Assembly: GCF_030813715.1 (NCBI RefSeq)
Contig: NZ_JAUSUZ010000001.1
Coordinates: 5,022,001 to 5,086,000 of the forward strand
Reading direction: 5' to 3'
From: Catenuloplanes indicus
GTDB taxonomy: Bacteria > Actinomycetota > Actinomycetes > Mycobacteriales > Micromonosporaceae
Length of the DNA: 64,000 nucleotides
In this document: one piece after another, positions 63,541 through 64,000 of the stretch
How the letters are laid out: the number at the start of each line of letters is the position of its first letter
Position numbering within the stretch: the first letter of the stretch is position 1
Notes under the pieces: model-generated
Databases searched by the model: none
The model's input: only the letters and a program-made list of their open reading frames with translations
Told to the model about the DNA's origin: nothing
Made by a program: the position numbers and the translations under genes

Positions 63541-63675
63541 GTGGTCGCGGGTGGCAAACCGCTGATCAAGGAGAACGGCGAATGGCGGCCCGGCCCAGGC
63601 TTCGACACGTGGGAGCCGGACGAGGCGATGGAACTGGAGTGCCAGGCCAGGTCGTACGACGGAAAGAAGGGCTAG
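63541..63675 (+). pseudogene. Orphan coding-like fragment, unknown
   Basis: Codon use looks coding over 63541-63675: GGKPLIKENGEWRPGPGFDTW, then EPDEAMELECQARSYDGKKG and a TAG at 673-675. There is no ribosome site before the GTG at 63541, so this may be the 3' end of a lost gene next to the kinase remnant, or a short protein of 44 residues. Its stop overlaps the stop of the convergent MaoC gene. No family recognised. Confidence 0.4.
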
Positions 63676-64000
63676 GGCCCCACCCGGGCGGTCAGGTACG
63701 GCTTGCCGGTGCCGGGCTCGGTGACGGCGAGCCGGTGCAGGTCGGTGCCGAAGTCGACGACGGACGGCAGCGGCACCGGCCGGCGGAACTCGGCCTCGAT
63801 CACGCCGGTGACCGGCAACCGGCCCTCCAGCGCGGCGAGTGCGCGTGCCAGCGTCCACATGCCGTGCGTGATCGGGCCGGGGAAGCCGAATGCGCGGGCG
63901 CCCAGCCAGGAGAGGTGGATCGGGTTGTGGTCGCCGGAGACGGCCGCGTATTCCGGCCCGATCGCCGGCGTCAACCGCCACCGGGCGGACGGCGCCGGCA
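63672..64000 (-). CDS. MaoC-like dehydratase, C-terminal part, runs off the window
   Basis: The frame is open to the right edge. The visible 109 residues include ARWRLTPAIGPEYAAVSGDHN, the hydratase motif with catalytic D and H in SGDHNPIHLSWLGARAFGF, and PITHGMWTLARALAALEG. MaoC domains hydrate enoyl-CoA esters. Together with the nearby acyl-CoA dehydrogenase and SCP2 genes it fits a lipid or sterol degradation locus. The start is beyond the window. Confidence 0.85.
   Translation of the reverse strand, partial: PAPSARWRLTPAIGPEYAAVSGDHNPIHLSWLGARAFGFPGPITHGMWTLARALAALEGRLPVTGVIEAEFRRPVPLPSVVDFGTDLHRLAVTEPGTGKPYLTARVGP

Overview
The window is chromosomal DNA from a very GC-rich filamentous actinomycete. 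Codon third positions are almost always G or C, and GTG and TTG starts are frequent. The dnaK-grpE-dnaJ-hspR operon, HspR boxes, an SCP2/acyl-CoA dehydrogenase pair, bkd genes and several proline-rich membrane proteins fit Micromonosporaceae (Actinoplanes/Catenuloplanes-like). The family assignment is inference from protein character, not from a search.

Layout. 1-170: 3' end of pxpA. 170-833: non-coding direct-repeat array. 834-6622: NHLRC2-like thioredoxin/NHL protein, a giant low-complexity LppU-like membrane protein and a 48-residue small protein. 6823-10322: branched-chain 2-oxoacid dehydrogenase operon (E1 alpha, E1 beta, E2) with a clear terminator. 10626-15565: a small membrane peptide, then an unknown protein with two tandem dynamin-like GTPases. 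15653-20180: HspR-controlled dnaK operon with a perfect 18-bp hairpin between grpE and dnaJ. 20181-21487: a 1.3-kb gene-free island with a 19-bp minisatellite, a 27-bp hairpin and two inverted copies of a dispersed repeat. 21488-24904: unknown protein, KhtU/KhtT-like K+/H+ antiporter pair, and an anchored propeller-like protein. 24933-27597: clpB behind a perfect HspR box.

27757-32005: a tightly coupled six-gene cassette (DUF4178, DUF2617, DUF4247, DUF350, lipoprotein, membrane spermidine-synthase-like protein). I know these families as partners of the phage-shock-protein envelope-stress system, but no pspA is present here. 32055-36957: two related tetraspanning proteins, an SDR, pyrE, an ArsR regulator and a DedA protein. 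37098-41032: the Pnkp/Hen1 RNA-repair operon. 41146-44534: a secreted protein, then a cluster of five DnaA-box-like 9-mers upstream of an ECF-type sigma factor and an LCP protein. 44723-48956: fba, an unknown protein, a Gly-rich membrane protein and a HEAT-repeat protein. 48963-54254: FAD oxidoreductase, CsaB-like pyruvyltransferase, purD and purA on the minus strand. 54383-57481: a degenerate diacylglycerol-kinase-like protein and a proline-rich ParA/MinD-like ATPase. 57522-60941: DUF3151, a LOG-family protein and a membrane PAS-GGDEF cyclase. 61023-64000: acyl-CoA dehydrogenase and SCP2 genes divergent from a TetR gene across a 30-bp dyad operator, then decayed gene fragments including a histidine-kinase C-terminus, then a partial MaoC dehydratase.

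The main theme is proteostasis and envelope stress (DnaK system, ClpB, HspR boxes, PSP-like cassette, KhtTU, sigma factor plus LCP protein, dynamin-like pair) mixed with housekeeping metabolism (bkd, pyrE, fba, purA, purD). The most unusual items are the four-copy dispersed hairpin repeat, the DnaA-box cluster, the PspA-less cassette, the island at 20.2-21.3 kb and the pseudo-lipid-kinase. No tRNA, rRNA, CRISPR array or insertion sequence was recognised.
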